From the NCBI GenBank assembly GCA_016758965.1, contig JAEPRB010000285.1:1-47252 (forward strand): a stretch of 47,252 nucleotides of DNA, written 5' to 3'. Under the pieces are notes generated by a model. It was not told the DNA's origin and did not search any database. It was given only the letters and a program-made list of their open reading frames with translations. The first letter of the stretch is position 1; each line of letters starts with the position of its first letter. A program made the position numbers and the translations under genes. Of this stretch, positions 11,555-24,948 are shown in pieces. The DNA is from Circinella minor (lineage: Eukaryota > Mucoromycota > Mucoromycetes > Mucorales > Lichtheimiaceae).

Positions 11555-12352
11555 TCACAAATCATGAAATGATGAGGAGAATAACTGGTCCGTGTGCTTG
11601 ACCAGGGAAACAGTACCAAGTAAAGTTCGGGTGACATTTCCACTGCGACTACCAGCGAAAAAGTGACGAAGTTTGGCAAAGTCGGAACGAGTGATATCTT
11701 TTGCAAAAATTGCAACAGGTGTTACAGTAGTATGTCCGCCTATGGGTAAAATATAACAAGAGCAAGACAATGCACTCTCAATATAAAATTGGATGTGTTG
11801 GTCTCTTATTAACCGGGTTTTACTTTCCCCAAATATTCTCCATTGATCTCCCATTGTAGCGCCAAAGAGCTCTAATGAACAGATATAATAATATAATGTG
11901 TGTCCAATATTAAACTGTTGCTGCGCTTCAAGTTGCCTTGTAGCTACATCGACTTCTAGTCCTAAGAAATCTACCAAGGTGGCATCTGGGACAGCTGCGG
12001 AGTGAACACAGATTTCGAGTAGCCAGGTCAATATACTCTTACTATGTGCCAACCATGTCCTGGGTAGATCAGCATTAGGGTTATTGAGCACCAGCTTTTC
12101 TTGAATAGGTAGTAGGACATTATGCGGTAAAGTACGGCGTTGATCAAGAAAGTTTTCATACTTTCGGGTATCCTTGACTGCTTTTGCAATACAGTCACTT
12201 GTTGGGTAAGTAACTGGACAAAGTACTTTTGTATTCGAATCCAATAGTATCTCGAGTTTAGACAAACGGTCTTCAATGATTTTCATCATTTGAATCCAAG
12301 GGCTTTTATTAGTTTGGATTACTAGTGTTATTTGGTCAATAATATCAGTCAT
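11555..12352 (-). CDS. Hypothetical protein, probably truncated by an in-frame TGA
   Basis: A single intronless ORF encodes 265 aa with no low-complexity runs, unlike most neighbours. It appears less AT-rich than its surroundings and stands alone in a gene desert. It is predicted to be mostly helical and has no clear signal peptide or membrane segment. No family was recognised. After the TGA at 11555-11557 the same frame stays open and protein-like for 34 codons to a second TGA (11450-11452), and coding sequence reappears in the same frame at 11194-11051. The simplest reading is a decaying gene or captured element, such as a transposon or integrated viral gene, but no hallmark supports either. 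Stop-codon readthrough is an alternative. The start is the first ATG, following an A tract at 12361. Confidence 0.55.
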   Translation of the reverse strand: MTDIIDQITLVIQTNKSPWIQMMKIIEDRLSKLEILLDSNTKVLCPVTYPTSDCIAKAVKDTRKYENFLDQRRTLPHNVLLPIQEKLVLNNPNADLPRTWLAHSKSILTWLLEICVHSAAVPDATLVDFLGLEVDVATRQLEAQQQFNIGHTLYYYICSLELFGATMGDQWRIFGESKTRLIRDQHIQFYIESALSCSCYILPIGGHTTVTPVAIFAKDITRSDFAKLRHFFAGSRSGNVTRTLLGTVSLVKHTDQLFSSSFHDL

Positions 12353-13339
12353 TTGGTGTAAAAAAAAAAAAAAAAAAAAAGAACAATTTTCTGAAGAGTA
12401 AAAAAAGAATTAAAAGTGTAGAAAGAATTTTGTTATTTTTATATCCTCTTCAATTCATTGTTTAGATTTAAAATTCCGATTCTTTATTACAATTCAGATC
12501 AAGTTGTACTACAAAGAAGCAATGCGTAATCCTTGAGAGATACCCAAAACCTTCTACATTAGTAAGTAGAGACTTTAAATTCACTGTTTTTTTTTTTTTT
12601 AATACTCCCCGGAGGGTCTAATGTTTTGCAGAGTGCGGTATGTTCAAGTTTAGAAAAAAGGGGAGAGAAACATCGAAATTGATTATAGTAGGACCCCGTT
12701 AATTTACTTGTTTTTGCCAGGAATTAGTTACAAAACATGGTGTAACCTTTCGCATCCGCCTTTATTTTTATTTTTATTTTACTTTCACAAGGGCTTGGAA
12801 AGAGTTTTATTAATTTTCTGTGATAGAGAATTATACAAAGTTGCTTGTTTAAAAGACAGCAGCTATTTCAAAATCAAGGTACCAATATTGATTGTATCTA
12901 ATATGGTACTCACATACTTCTTTAATGATTGCTCTTATCACAAAAGATGTTAAAGAAAAACGAACTATATATTAATATAAAGCATATTACAAGGCCACTA
13001 ATAGCGCTACTGATCAAAAACAGTAGTAATGGTATAGTAATACACAATTGTGGTTTATTTATTATTATTTTCTGTTAAACTTTTTTACGATAATATTGAT
13101 TTGTTTTATTTAAATTCCTATTAAAGACAGATCGTCTGGTTGGACATACTTTTGCTTGGGGCAGTTCGTGATTTTTGAAAATTGAGAATAAAAAACCCTG
13201 TCGTGAATACAGGGAAAAGGGGAAATAACTAAGTACATAAAGAAAGGAATAGAACTGATTCTTCGGGTATGTAATTTTAAGAGATTTGATATGTATAAAT
13301 AGAGAAGAGAAAGACCAAGAGGGGCTTTTTTTTATTTAT
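12353..13339. other. Intergenic, nothing assigned
   Basis: The segment is AT-rich. An 81-codon open frame at 12708-12953 has mixed composition and no recognisable motif, so it was not called. A small hairpin (CCCTGT at 13196-13201, ACAGGG at 13209-13214) is followed by a purine run. Confidence 0.4.
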
Positions 13340-13526
13340 TTATTTAGGTGTTTTTTTTATAGGTTCCAAGGGAGTAGGAGAACTTGTCGATGTATTCTTA
13401 GTCTGATCGAGAAGTTTGTGGATTAATCCAAAGTATGCATGCATTTCCTGGTTGGGGGAGGGGGCTATATGTAATTAAACTTTTTACTAGCTTTTGCGTC
13501 CGACATAGTTGCCCCGCTAATTTCAT
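13340..13526 (-). other. Possible tiny gene with two competing frames
   Basis: Two overlapping minus-strand frames look protein-like. One begins at an ATG at 13526 and is open for 42 codons to a TAA at 13398-13400. The other is open from an ATG at 13444 to a TAA at 13340-13342 (34 codons) and ends in a Thr/Ser/Pro/Lys-rich tail typical of real proteins here (e.g. DQTKNTSTSSPTPLEPIKK). A third ATG at 13506 could join the second frame only through an implausibly short 23 nt intron. A single-base indel would join the first frame to the second. It is either a small gene with a sequence error or a relic. Confidence 0.3.
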
Positions 13527-16145
13527 TTTACCGTTAATTTCACAAAATACGTAAACTAGGAGAGTAAAGTACATGAAATTTATGGGAGCCTACTGTAATT
13601 CTCTAACATACGATCATTCTAATGTCAGAAGTTTTATTCACCATAAACCATCTAATCATATATGTTCGAGATCAATACTTCCCATCCGAGGTGTTTACTA
13701 ACATGACCTTATATTTAGTAATTAATAGAAAAGAAATGGAATTAATGATACTCTTCAGAATATATTGAAACGCCCACTGGAGCACTGACTGACAATTACA
13801 GTCGCATGGCAATTGATTGTACAAATATTATCAGATATTTTTTGATAATCATTTGTTTAGTTGTATGTAAATAAGATAATAAAAATAAAATATAGTATAG
13901 TAGTTATTCATAGCGACAAGTGTCATTTTGAAATGCTTATAGTTGATATTTATTTATTTTTCAATATATTATATATACCTACACAATTAAACAGTTGTTA
14001 AATCGAATTTTTTTTTATCGTCAGTGTTACCTACCAACAAAATCAAGAATATAGATCATAATGGCTAAGAGTTGATTTATGACTAACAATACTATAATGA
14101 TCCATTGCTTTATAATTTAGAAGTATATTTTAACTACACTTTTTATAGATGTCCGGGAATTAGGGATGGATACGTACAGTGAGTATATGTACATAGTCAA
14201 GTAAACAACAGTACTACGAATCCCCCCCCCCTCAAATGTTTATGAATAGATATAATAGCTTTAGCGATTTCTTTAATCAACAACAACAACAAAAAGGTGG
14301 TGGATTGAACATTATTGATATAATCGAACGAAAAAGTTTAAACTTTGTATGGATCAGTAATTATATTTAAGCTCAAGTAACACGATCAATGTTAAAAAAA
14401 ACCAGCAAAGTTCTATATACATTTTAATCAACAAGAGCCATGTCATTTTAATACGTAATTTTAGTCAAACATTATAAATCTATGTATTCTAGCTACTTCA
14501 TACGATTTGTAATATGAGTGAGTTGGTTAGCCTGATGAAGATACTATGTGTCAGTGCTATATTAACAGTATCTACTTTGTTTATTATATAATCCAGTCAA
14601 ATAGCAAGTGCGTATTCTCTAACCAAATTTAATCTAATCTTTCAGAGTTATTTACGTATATGAGAATAGAATTGATTTGTGGACCAAATGAGAAAAATTT
14701 GAAGTTGGAAGAAACAGTGAGTAGTAGTATTAAACATGTTATTGTTATTTTTTTGGTAATTAGAAGTTTATATTAACAAGTGGGTCGTTTGTCGAGATTA
14801 CTTCATATAATAATTGATTATAAAAATCTATATTACTAGGTGTTATTTGTATTTTTTTTTTTTTTATGTCTCATTATACTATCTCTTTTTATGTTCTCCT
14901 TTTATCAAATATGTAGTTTATTTTTATAGTACACGAGATCATGTTGAATATAATAGTTATTATTAATTAAATCAAAATACATTATTATCTGTTTTAGTCG
15001 GTATAAAAAGAAAAAAAGGTTTATCAAGTTAGTAGTAGTTAACAATATAAATATACAGATATCATTGGTTCTTTTAGGAACAAAATAATAAAAAAAATGA
15101 GAATGCATATAATTTATTATTATTACAATTAATATGTTTCACAAAAAAAAAAAAGGTTTAGAAAAATATCTGGCAAGGAATATTTATATTAGAACCATGC
15201 ATTTGTAAATAATTTATAAGGTTTAACTATTCTTCTCCTGTAAGCAAACAAAGGTTATAAGAAACACTATAGAAATTTGGTATACAACTGAACAACTTTT
15301 TTTTTTTCGTTCTGCAGGAGTAGAAAAGAGAGCATATTTACGAACATTTCACTTTTGTTCCCCAATCATTTTTTTAAGCTAGATTAAAGCTGTCGAAACA
15401 AGACGACTCCCAATCAACTCACAAGTTAAATGAGCCAATAAAATTACGAGAGTGAATTCCCGGCCTAGGTAGACCTTTTGTTTTTTTTTTACTCAAGCTT
15501 TTTTACTTTGCTGTCTCTCAAGTTTCTTTTTTTCTTACTTTTTTTTTTTTTTTACTTTCCCGCCCCTTTTTTCTTTTACGAAAAGTAAGAAATTCCGATC
15601 GTTTTTATAACTTTATTGTCATCATCTTGTTTTCATCTAGAAGAATTAGTTAACTTTTTTAAAAAAAACATCATAATTCAAAACTTCATCTGAATATTAT
15701 ATAAATCTTTCTCTATCTCTCTCTATCTCTCTATATATAGTTTTTTCTTACTTCTCTTTTTTCTTCGGTTTAATCTAAGCTATAATAATAACTTTTTTTT
15801 TTGGCATCTTCCTTTTAATTGTGTGAGATTCAAGAAAAAAAAAAGAAAAGTACTCCTTCCTTCTTCAAAAAAAAAACATACATAAAGAAACCCAACAGAA
15901 AGTAAAGTATTCTCTTTTTTTTCCCTCTTCAAACAAAAGAAACTGTAATTCTTTATAAGGAGAGGTGGGGGCTCTTTATATGGGTCGGGGTGGGGGAGAA
16001 GACAAGTAACACGTTCGAAAGAAAGAGAGAACTAGAAACAAAGTAGTTCTTTTTAAAAAGGGGGGTTATATACAAAAAATATATGTTTCGAACAAGTTTT
16101 ATATTGATTATCAGAAATTATTATTATTTCCATTTCTATTTAGTC
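13527..16145. other. Gene-poor stretch and PP1 upstream region
   Basis: No gene is called. Short coding-like fragments occur near 14515-14740 but are broken by stops in every frame. From about 15480 to 16080 the sequence is CT-tract rich, then G-rich, consistent with the promoter and leader of the phosphatase gene. An in-frame upstream ATG at 16083 would add 21 hydrophobic residues to PP1 and is unlikely to be the start. Confidence 0.5.
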
Positions 16146-17877
<1,732 letters not shown>

Positions 17878-18568
17878 ATTTCCAATACTTACACGCACAT
17901 AACTAAAAGAAAGAGAAAAAGAATCGTTAAAAAAAAGAGATTAAATATAACAAAAAATTATTGCCTGTTCCCTAACCCTCACTTGACTAACAAATCATTC
18001 CCTCTATCTCACTTTAAAATATCGTATGAATGAGTTCACTTGAAATCCACACTCTTCCTTTACGAAACAAAAAATTGAGTTCATTTTAATGTTTACCCAA
18101 CACCTTTTTTTTTTCACTTATATACACCCAACGATTCCTATTATATTCAAGTTTTCTCTCTTTTTTTTTTTCACATCTTTCTCTCTTTCTCTTGTTTCTT
18201 TTATTTTTCCTCTCTCCTCTCAGTTCTATCTTTTATGTCTCTTTTAACACATACTATTATTTCATGTGTTTTCTCTTCTATCTTTTTCCTGTTTATTTTT
18301 CTTTTTTTTTTCTCACCCTCCATCATCTACTTTTTTCATTACATCACACACTCTCCTTTTGTTGTTGTTGTTATTAACTTTTTTTTTATTACGATGAGAA
18401 GAGCTTTATTTCTCTTTCACTGTTTATTATTATTATTATTATTATTGTTATATTATTTGGATGGATTATATTTCTAATTTTGAAAGGAAAAACAAAACAA
18501 AAACAAGATAAATGTAATTTTACATATAAGAGTATATTTATATATAAATGGAAGTTAGAAAGAGAAGG

Positions 18569-18601
<33 letters not shown>

Positions 18602-18607
18602 ATTATT
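17878..18607. other. Convergent 3' region of PP1 and IPK1
   Basis: This is the 3' flank shared by two convergent genes. It is pyrimidine-rich on the plus strand and ends in a GA dinucleotide run (about 18574-18600) next to the IPK1 stop codon. No gene was seen. Confidence 0.7.
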
Positions 18608-20383
18608 TTATTCATGACATACTTTTGTGAAGTTATGTTGAATAGCATGTTCTACAATACGTTGATCCAAATCAAACCAATGTGGAATTTTGGTTATATT
18701 TTTTAAATCAGTATCAACAACTTTAATTATATATGTATATGTATTCCCATTATATTGGATCGTTTTCTTTTGATTCGTAAAACTATAAGTAGTGTCATTT
18801 CTATATAAGTATACAATATATATAAATTAATTTTGTTTATGTGTGAGTGCCTACATGTGAGATTACTTCCTCTCCCCCTAATCCCTTGACACACATCTTT
18901 TCTCACAGGACAGTACGATATATATATATATATAATAGGAAAGGAAAAAAAATAACCTATTTGAATCATTATCACTGTTTTTGGTAATAGAGATATAAAT
19001 AGAACAATCCTTTAATATGGCAGATAATACGTGTTCATATATTAACTGTAGTTCCATTCTTGAAGTCATTTGCTGGCCTAATTTAAAGCAACAACAATAA
19101 CAATAAAAAAAAAGTGTCTTGGTTAATGATGATGATACATTGTCATCATCCTTGTTTTTTTTTGTTCATATACCTGAGAAAAACGATGATTTATTTCTTT
19201 TTTTGAATTCTTGAACAATTTGACGCCACACATCAATATCATATATTGGTAATTCTTTTTTATCTTGCTCCAATAGTTTCTTATAAATAGGAAATATACC
19301 TTCTATATTTAGTTGATCGAGATCTCTTTGTAGCATTTTAAGTCTTGGTAATAAAGGTTCTTGATATAAAATAAGAGTTATTATATCTAGAATATCAGTT
19401 GCCATTGGCAACTGATTACTATTATTATGGTTATTGTTGTCATGGTGATAATAATGATTGATGCGTAGTTTATCATGCATAGGTTCATTTTCTAAAGCTT
19501 TTAAGGCCCGTTTCATGCGGCTGGAATCCATAGAATAAAGGTCAAGTGGACAGTAATTCATATCACTCCGATTATGTTTATACCAAGTATGCATACAGAA
19601 TCGACATTGCATTGCTTTGATTGTTTTATATTTTTCTTGAATGTATAATGACATTGGTTTAAATCCCCATTTCGGCTATATACATATACATATACATATA
19701 TATATATATATATATTGGTTTAAAGACAAATAATAATTGCGTGTTGGTATAAACAGCATAAAAAGAAAGTATATAAGAGGGGTTTTTTTTTTTACCTTGA
19801 TTTCAACATTAAGTAAGGAATTAAATGTAAGATCGGGACCAATACATGCCCATGTCTGATTTAGGTCAATGGTCCGTGCACGTCGATGAGCAGGACGATC
19901 ATTATTGATTGCGATTTCAATGGCTTTCAAGAATGTTAATGTGATAGGAATACATTTCTGTTTATATATAAATATAAATTTTACGATAAGATTTTGTATC
20001 TTCCATACACTTGAGAATATAAAATGTAGTATATCGCCAAAAATAAAAATAAAAATAATGATAGCAATTTAACTTACCAAAGGAACAATATACTCATGGC
20101 CTAACAAATCACCTATGATATCATTTATAAATGAAGGTTGAAAACGAGCATCAATAGCTTTATTTTTCTGGACACGTAATATATGGCCTAACTTTACATG
20201 TATTCATTAAAAAAAAACAAGTGTTTGTTATTCATATCTGATATGTTAACAAGTTAAACACCTTCCACTAAATGTTTTTTATTTAGACGAGTTTTTTCTT
20301 ACATAGGTAGGATCTTCACCAATATATTTTAATACAATGTTTTGATTTCCTTCAGCTAAATAGATCCAATGATTCGAGTTCAT
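18608..20383 (-). CDS. IPK1: Inositol-pentakisphosphate 2-kinase (apparent frameshift)
   Basis: Six exons were placed: 20383..20303, 20193..20078, 19957..19796, 19675..19174, 19077..18957 and 18782..18608. The product is about 385 aa if one missing base is allowed. IPK1 phosphorylates InsP5 at the 2-position to make phytate (InsP6), which serves nuclear mRNA export and signalling. Family motifs are present in order: the N-terminal WIYLAEGNQNIVLKYIGEDP, an LRVQKNK strand, the hallmark VEIKPKWGF restored exactly across an intron, a Cys-rich CRFCMH, CPLDLYS with the nearby RMKRALKAL, and KDCSIYISI near the C-terminus. Exon 2 is 116 nt, one short: LGHILRVQKNK and AIDARFQPSFIND lie in different frames on either side of an A run at 20158-20172. 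The other junctions keep frame. The gene converges on PP1 and diverges from VTS1. Confidence 0.9.
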
Positions 20384-21061
20384 GAAGAGTTAAATACCAC
20401 AAGTTGATAAGATGAATAGTATACAATTAAGAATGAAAACAGTGAGAAAAACGGGGGGTGATTTAAAAAAAAGGGCGCGTCACACGGGGGTTTAATCTTC
20501 CAATGTGACAAGAGCTATTATAAGGCTTTTGCGGTATGGCAATCAAGACATATCGAGCGCATAATTTTTTAAAAGAAATGAGTTGGGGGAGTTCGCTGTT
20601 TTGGCTTCGCTCTTAAGCCGGAGCTCCCTCCTTCTCATAAACATCTATACTCCTTGTTTCAATGAATTTAAATAATAAAATGATAAATATATATATATAT
20701 ATATGTGTATATTTATATGTATGAAAAAAGAAGAAGAGTCTGGAACTTTATATTATTGTTATTATTATTATTTTGACACTTTTGTGCCATTTTTGTGTAG
20801 CCTGAAAAATAAAGAGTAGTAAAATATGTGTGTGTGTGTGTGTGAAAGAGAGAGCGAAAAAAAAAAGAGAGGGAGAAGAGGAGTCATCAACGAGCTTTAT
20901 TTTTATAAGTCCCTTGTGTTCCCCTGTGAGAAAACTTGTACTTTCTTTCTTCCTTTTTCTATTTCTCTCTTTCTCTTTCTCCCTTTAACTTTATTGCTCT
21001 TTCTTTTTATATTACTACTAACTTACTACTGGAAATTATTTTATTAAACTCTTTTTTTTTT
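20384..21061. promoter_or_regulatory. Divergent IPK1/VTS1 promoter region with GC-rich hairpins
   Basis: This 678 bp lies between two divergent start codons. Between about 20470 and 20635 it is unusually GC-rich and structured. A 6 bp stem has GTCACA at 20479-20484 and TGTGAC at 20504-20509, and a GCGC at 20475-20478 can pair with GCGC at 20557-20560 just before a T6. A second unit has GGCTT 20603-20607 with AAGCC 20615-20619, enclosed by GGGAG 20587-20591 and CTCCC 20624-20628. A TG repeat and CT-rich leader precede VTS1. It could be a promoter or a small RNA; neither is proven. Confidence 0.5.
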
Positions 21062-23828
21062 ATGTCCTCAACGCAAACAACTTTTCCACGATCCCCACTT
21101 ACTGATGCATTTTCTTCATTGTTGAATAATTCCTCTGCGCGTAATAAAGTCGAGTCTCTTGGCAGTATGTCTGCTGCTGCTGCTGCTGCCGCTGCTGCTG
21201 TAGCTTCTTCTTCGTCCGAGCAACAACAGCAACAATATCCTGTGAAATCTTCTTCGTCGACATTACGTCCACCTTCATCCGAAACAACAACAGTACCACC
21301 TTCAAGGACATTTCAACAACGTAATCCACGTCCTCTTTCCGAGGTAATACGGCCTGATAGTTATATTTCTCCCGAGAGTAAGTTTATTTTTATTTTTCTT
21401 TTGTTATCCCTTTCTTCTTACTTATTTCCCCTGCTCCAACACATAATACACACGAGAAAAAAAAGAAAAGAAAGAAAGAACAAGTATATGATTTCTCAAA
21501 CAAGTGAGGTTTTTTTTTTTAAAAAAAAAAGAAACATATATTTGTTGTATAATATTGTTTCTTCTTTTGATTACTATTTATCATTTTTCTCACACATAAT
21601 ACACAAAATGATATAAAAAAAGAGAAAAAAAAAAACGACCCCTAACTTTTAAGTACAATATATATATTATATAGCCGAAGCACTGGATAAATGGTTCGAA
21701 GATCTGCAGGAGTATGAACACAATTTAGAAAGTATGGCGTCAGCTAGTCTAGACACGCGCTTCAAGGATGAACTACAACATGTAGACCAATGGTTTAGTT
21801 ATTTAAATGAAGCTGAAAGAACAGCTACTGTTTATAGCTTATTACAACATTCCAGTCAAGTTCAAATCCGGTTTTTTATTACTGTATTACAACAAATGGG
21901 TAAAAAAGATCCTGTTGGTTCTCTTTTATCTCCTGCTCATCCTGAAAAGTGTAAGCCAAAGTTATTTCTTTATTTATAATTAATTAATTAATTAGAGAAA
22001 ATTCCTTGAAAAAAAAAAAAAAAAAAGAAAACTTAAAAAATATATATATTTTTATTGTAGCGGATATGCAAGCTCAGCTGGCAGGTGCCATGGCAAAAGC
22101 AGAACTCGAGGCAAGTCAGAAGTTATTATCGGTATTACCTTATCGAACAGGTCATTCATCCGCAGCGATTGCAGCAGCAGCAGCACGTAATGTAGATAGA
22201 CATTCTTTTGCTCTTGGCGAAGCAGATGAACATCGATTGCTCAGCAGTCTTGGCCCCGATTTTTTAACATCATCTTCATCATCAACATCCCGCCCCAATT
22301 CAACTACGTCCAGTTCTTTTGGTGCTATGATGGAAGAATCATTTAATCGTCCCACATCATCAGGAGCACGTTTGAAACCTTCTAGAGCGGCAGCCATGTA
22401 TAATAATGTTGGAACAACAGCTAGACCAAGGTCAGTGATCGAAGGCGATCTATCATCCATCTTTAGTAATAGTGGTAACAATAGCAACACTAGTTGGTCA
22501 GGATTTAATAGTGGACGCACTCAACAACCTGGTGGTGGAGGAATGGCAGGTATAGATCCTCACAGGGCAAGCACGGGCCGCCCTAAATCAGCTGATATTT
22601 CTAATTGGTCGTTTGGTTTATCCGGTGATCATGTTACAGCAGCAACAGGAAATGTAAATTCGTCATCATCACCATGGGGTAGTTTATCCCCAACAATGAG
22701 TACTTTTAGTGAACATGCTAAAACTATTGAAAGACCTAGCTCAGCATCAGATATTGATCAATTGGCCATGTTGGCCAATAATTGGAAAGTCACAGGTGGA
22801 GGAGGAAGAAATGTAATATTAAATGATGACACAAAACGATTTCCTCGACGCCGAAATCATCCTGTGGTAACAAGTGCAGCTGGTAAGGCAACAAGTATAC
22901 CAGGAACCGTACCTGAATCGGATGAACGAAATCAAGTAGCTGATATCGTTTTATCAATGTATGATAATAATACAACGACATCTAATAATAATAATAATAA
23001 TGGACCGATACCACAACAAAGTACAAGTGCAAATAGTTTTGGTGGTGCATCTACACCTACTACACCAACAACATCCAAACGATTATCATCACGTCCAACT
23101 TCACCTGTTCCTGCAAGTTCAAATTCAGCTACTTTATCACCTTATAATAATGCACCACGTAGTCCACGTCAACAACAACATAATCCGAGAAGTCATTTAC
23201 AACAACAACAGCAACAACAACAAACTCCTGGTTTTGGTCGATTTTTGAATCCAAATGATCTTGTAGAAGGAGATTATGATTATTTAAGTGATCATAGTGA
23301 ATCTTCTAATGTTAGTGGAAGAAATAACTATCATCCACGATATAATAATAACAATAGAAAGAAGTTTGGTCAACGTGGAGGTGGTGGAAATAGCAATATG
23401 AATAATAATGGAAATAATCAACAAAAGGAAAAGAAATACTCGGATGTGGTTGATTTACAATTATTAGAAGGTAAATATTAAGAAAAATGGATTAGAGGGT
23501 ATGAACAAATTTATTAAACTATATATATATATATTTATAGATGTACCTGGTTGGTTAAGATCTCTTCGATTACATAAATATAATAATATATTTGAAACAA
23601 TGAAATGGCAGGATATGGTAAAATTATCCAATGATGACCTGGAAGCTAAGGGTGTAGCTGCATTAGGAGCAAGGAGAAAAATGCTCAAAGTATTTGACCA
23701 AGTCAAACAACATTGTGAAAAAAATGTAAAGTGGTTTTTAACTATCATTTATTATCCATGAAATAATTTAAAAATTATATATACTAACTTATATTATTTA
23801 TTTAATTATATAGGATATACCCTTTTAA
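21062..23828 (+). CDS. VTS1: SAM-domain RNA-binding protein, Vts1/Smaug type
   Basis: Five exons (21062..21377, 21675..21950, 22061..23470, 23541..23725, 23814..23828) give 733 aa. All junctions keep frame, and the last exon is only 15 nt, coding DIPF and stop. A SAM domain at about residues 665-730 carries the Vts1 signature [13 protein letters not shown]...[20 protein letters not shown], with the basic patch that in yeast Vts1 binds the Smaug-recognition hairpin. An N-terminal conserved helical region (about residues 105-200, [17 protein letters not shown] onwards) matches the layout of fungal Vts1 proteins. Between them lie long disordered tracts rich in Ala, Ser, Asn, Gln and Gly. The family recruits Ccr4-Not to hairpin-bearing mRNAs and promotes their decay in the cytoplasm. 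The start gives an N-terminus free of the hydrophobic run seen from an upstream in-frame ATG at 20936. Confidence 0.95.
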
Positions 23829-23938
23829 ATATTCTATTTGATATATCCATCCTTCACAAATTACAATACAGTTTTTCTTTTATATATCTTTTTTTATTTT
23901 TACCAGTTAAAATATATTTCTTTTCTCTCTCTCTCTCT

Positions 23939-23975
<37 letters not shown>

Positions 23976-24948
23976 TAAACAGTGTTTAAATATTCCATCC
24001 AAATCATCACTTTTTTTTTTATGTTTATGGTGGTCCTCAGATATAATTTTCACTTATCTTATTTGTTCTTTTCTCAACCCTTCTTTTCTCTCACACAAAT
24101 AACATCATTATGCATCATATATATAAATATATATAAATGATGTCAAATATCTTTTTTTCCCTTCGTCTCTCTGACAGTTTTACGTAAAGACCAGAAAAAA
24201 GAAAAAGAAAAAAGGTTTCTTCTATTAATATTTCATAAATCGATAACTAGAAAGATTGGTTTTTGTTTTTGATTATCATTCGTAGAATTATGATATATAT
24301 ATATATTAACAAGTAGTTGAAAAAAAAAAGCGGGTGAATGATACAACTGCCTGTCTGTAGCTAAAAAAAAAAAAAGTAAAGAAATATTATGCATACTATT
24401 ACCATTATTACCCACTTACTCCTTGAACTACTACATTACAGTTATCATGCTAAAGCATTACTATCAAACAATTTTGTGTTCTTTTGTCATATTACAGTAG
24501 TTTAAACTAAATATATCTATATTACTTATAAATAATATGTATATGTATGTACAAGATAACGGATAGAAAAGAGGTCAAATGAAGGACAAAGTCCAAAAAA
24601 AAAAAAATGCATCTTACCCCTTAATTCTTATCTTTCTATATTTCTTTTGTATCATGTACTTGATTTATTATTTCGAGTTTACTCATATATATATATACAT
24701 GTATATTGGATCTGTTTATACATTTATACATATAGTTCTTTTCTTCATGTACGTACCGCAATACTCGTACGCACGCATATATGCACCATTTTGTAGCAAT
24801 ACTATCATTATTATCATTATAATCATTGTCATTATAATCATCTATTTCTTTCTTCCTCATCTACTTTTACTATTTTACTTTTTAATACGTGTTATAAAAT
24901 ATAATTTTTTTTCTTACTATATTCATATATAATTATCTTCACTATAAT
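23829..24948. other. VTS1 3' flank and glycosyltransferase upstream region
   Basis: This 1.1 kb is AT-rich and includes a T run at about 23942-23974 after a CT repeat. A CT-rich, TATA-rich segment leads to the next start codon. The open frames within it are AT-repeat artefacts. Confidence 0.6.

Noticed and set aside
12708..12953. 81-codon plus-strand ORF
   Set aside because: Mixed hydrophobic composition, poly-T codons, no family motif and no flanking splice sites.
16084..16092. tRNA B-box-like sequence on the minus strand
   Set aside because: No acceptor stem, A box or cloverleaf can be formed. No tRNA or rRNA gene was found in the window.
16083..16145. Upstream in-frame ATG for PP1 adding 21 residues
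   Set aside because: The extension is hydrophobic and AT-encoded, and PP1 proteins start close to the chosen ATG.
20936..21061. Upstream in-frame ATG for VTS1
   Set aside because: The extra 42 residues are Phe/Leu/Ser-rich translation of a CT-rich leader.
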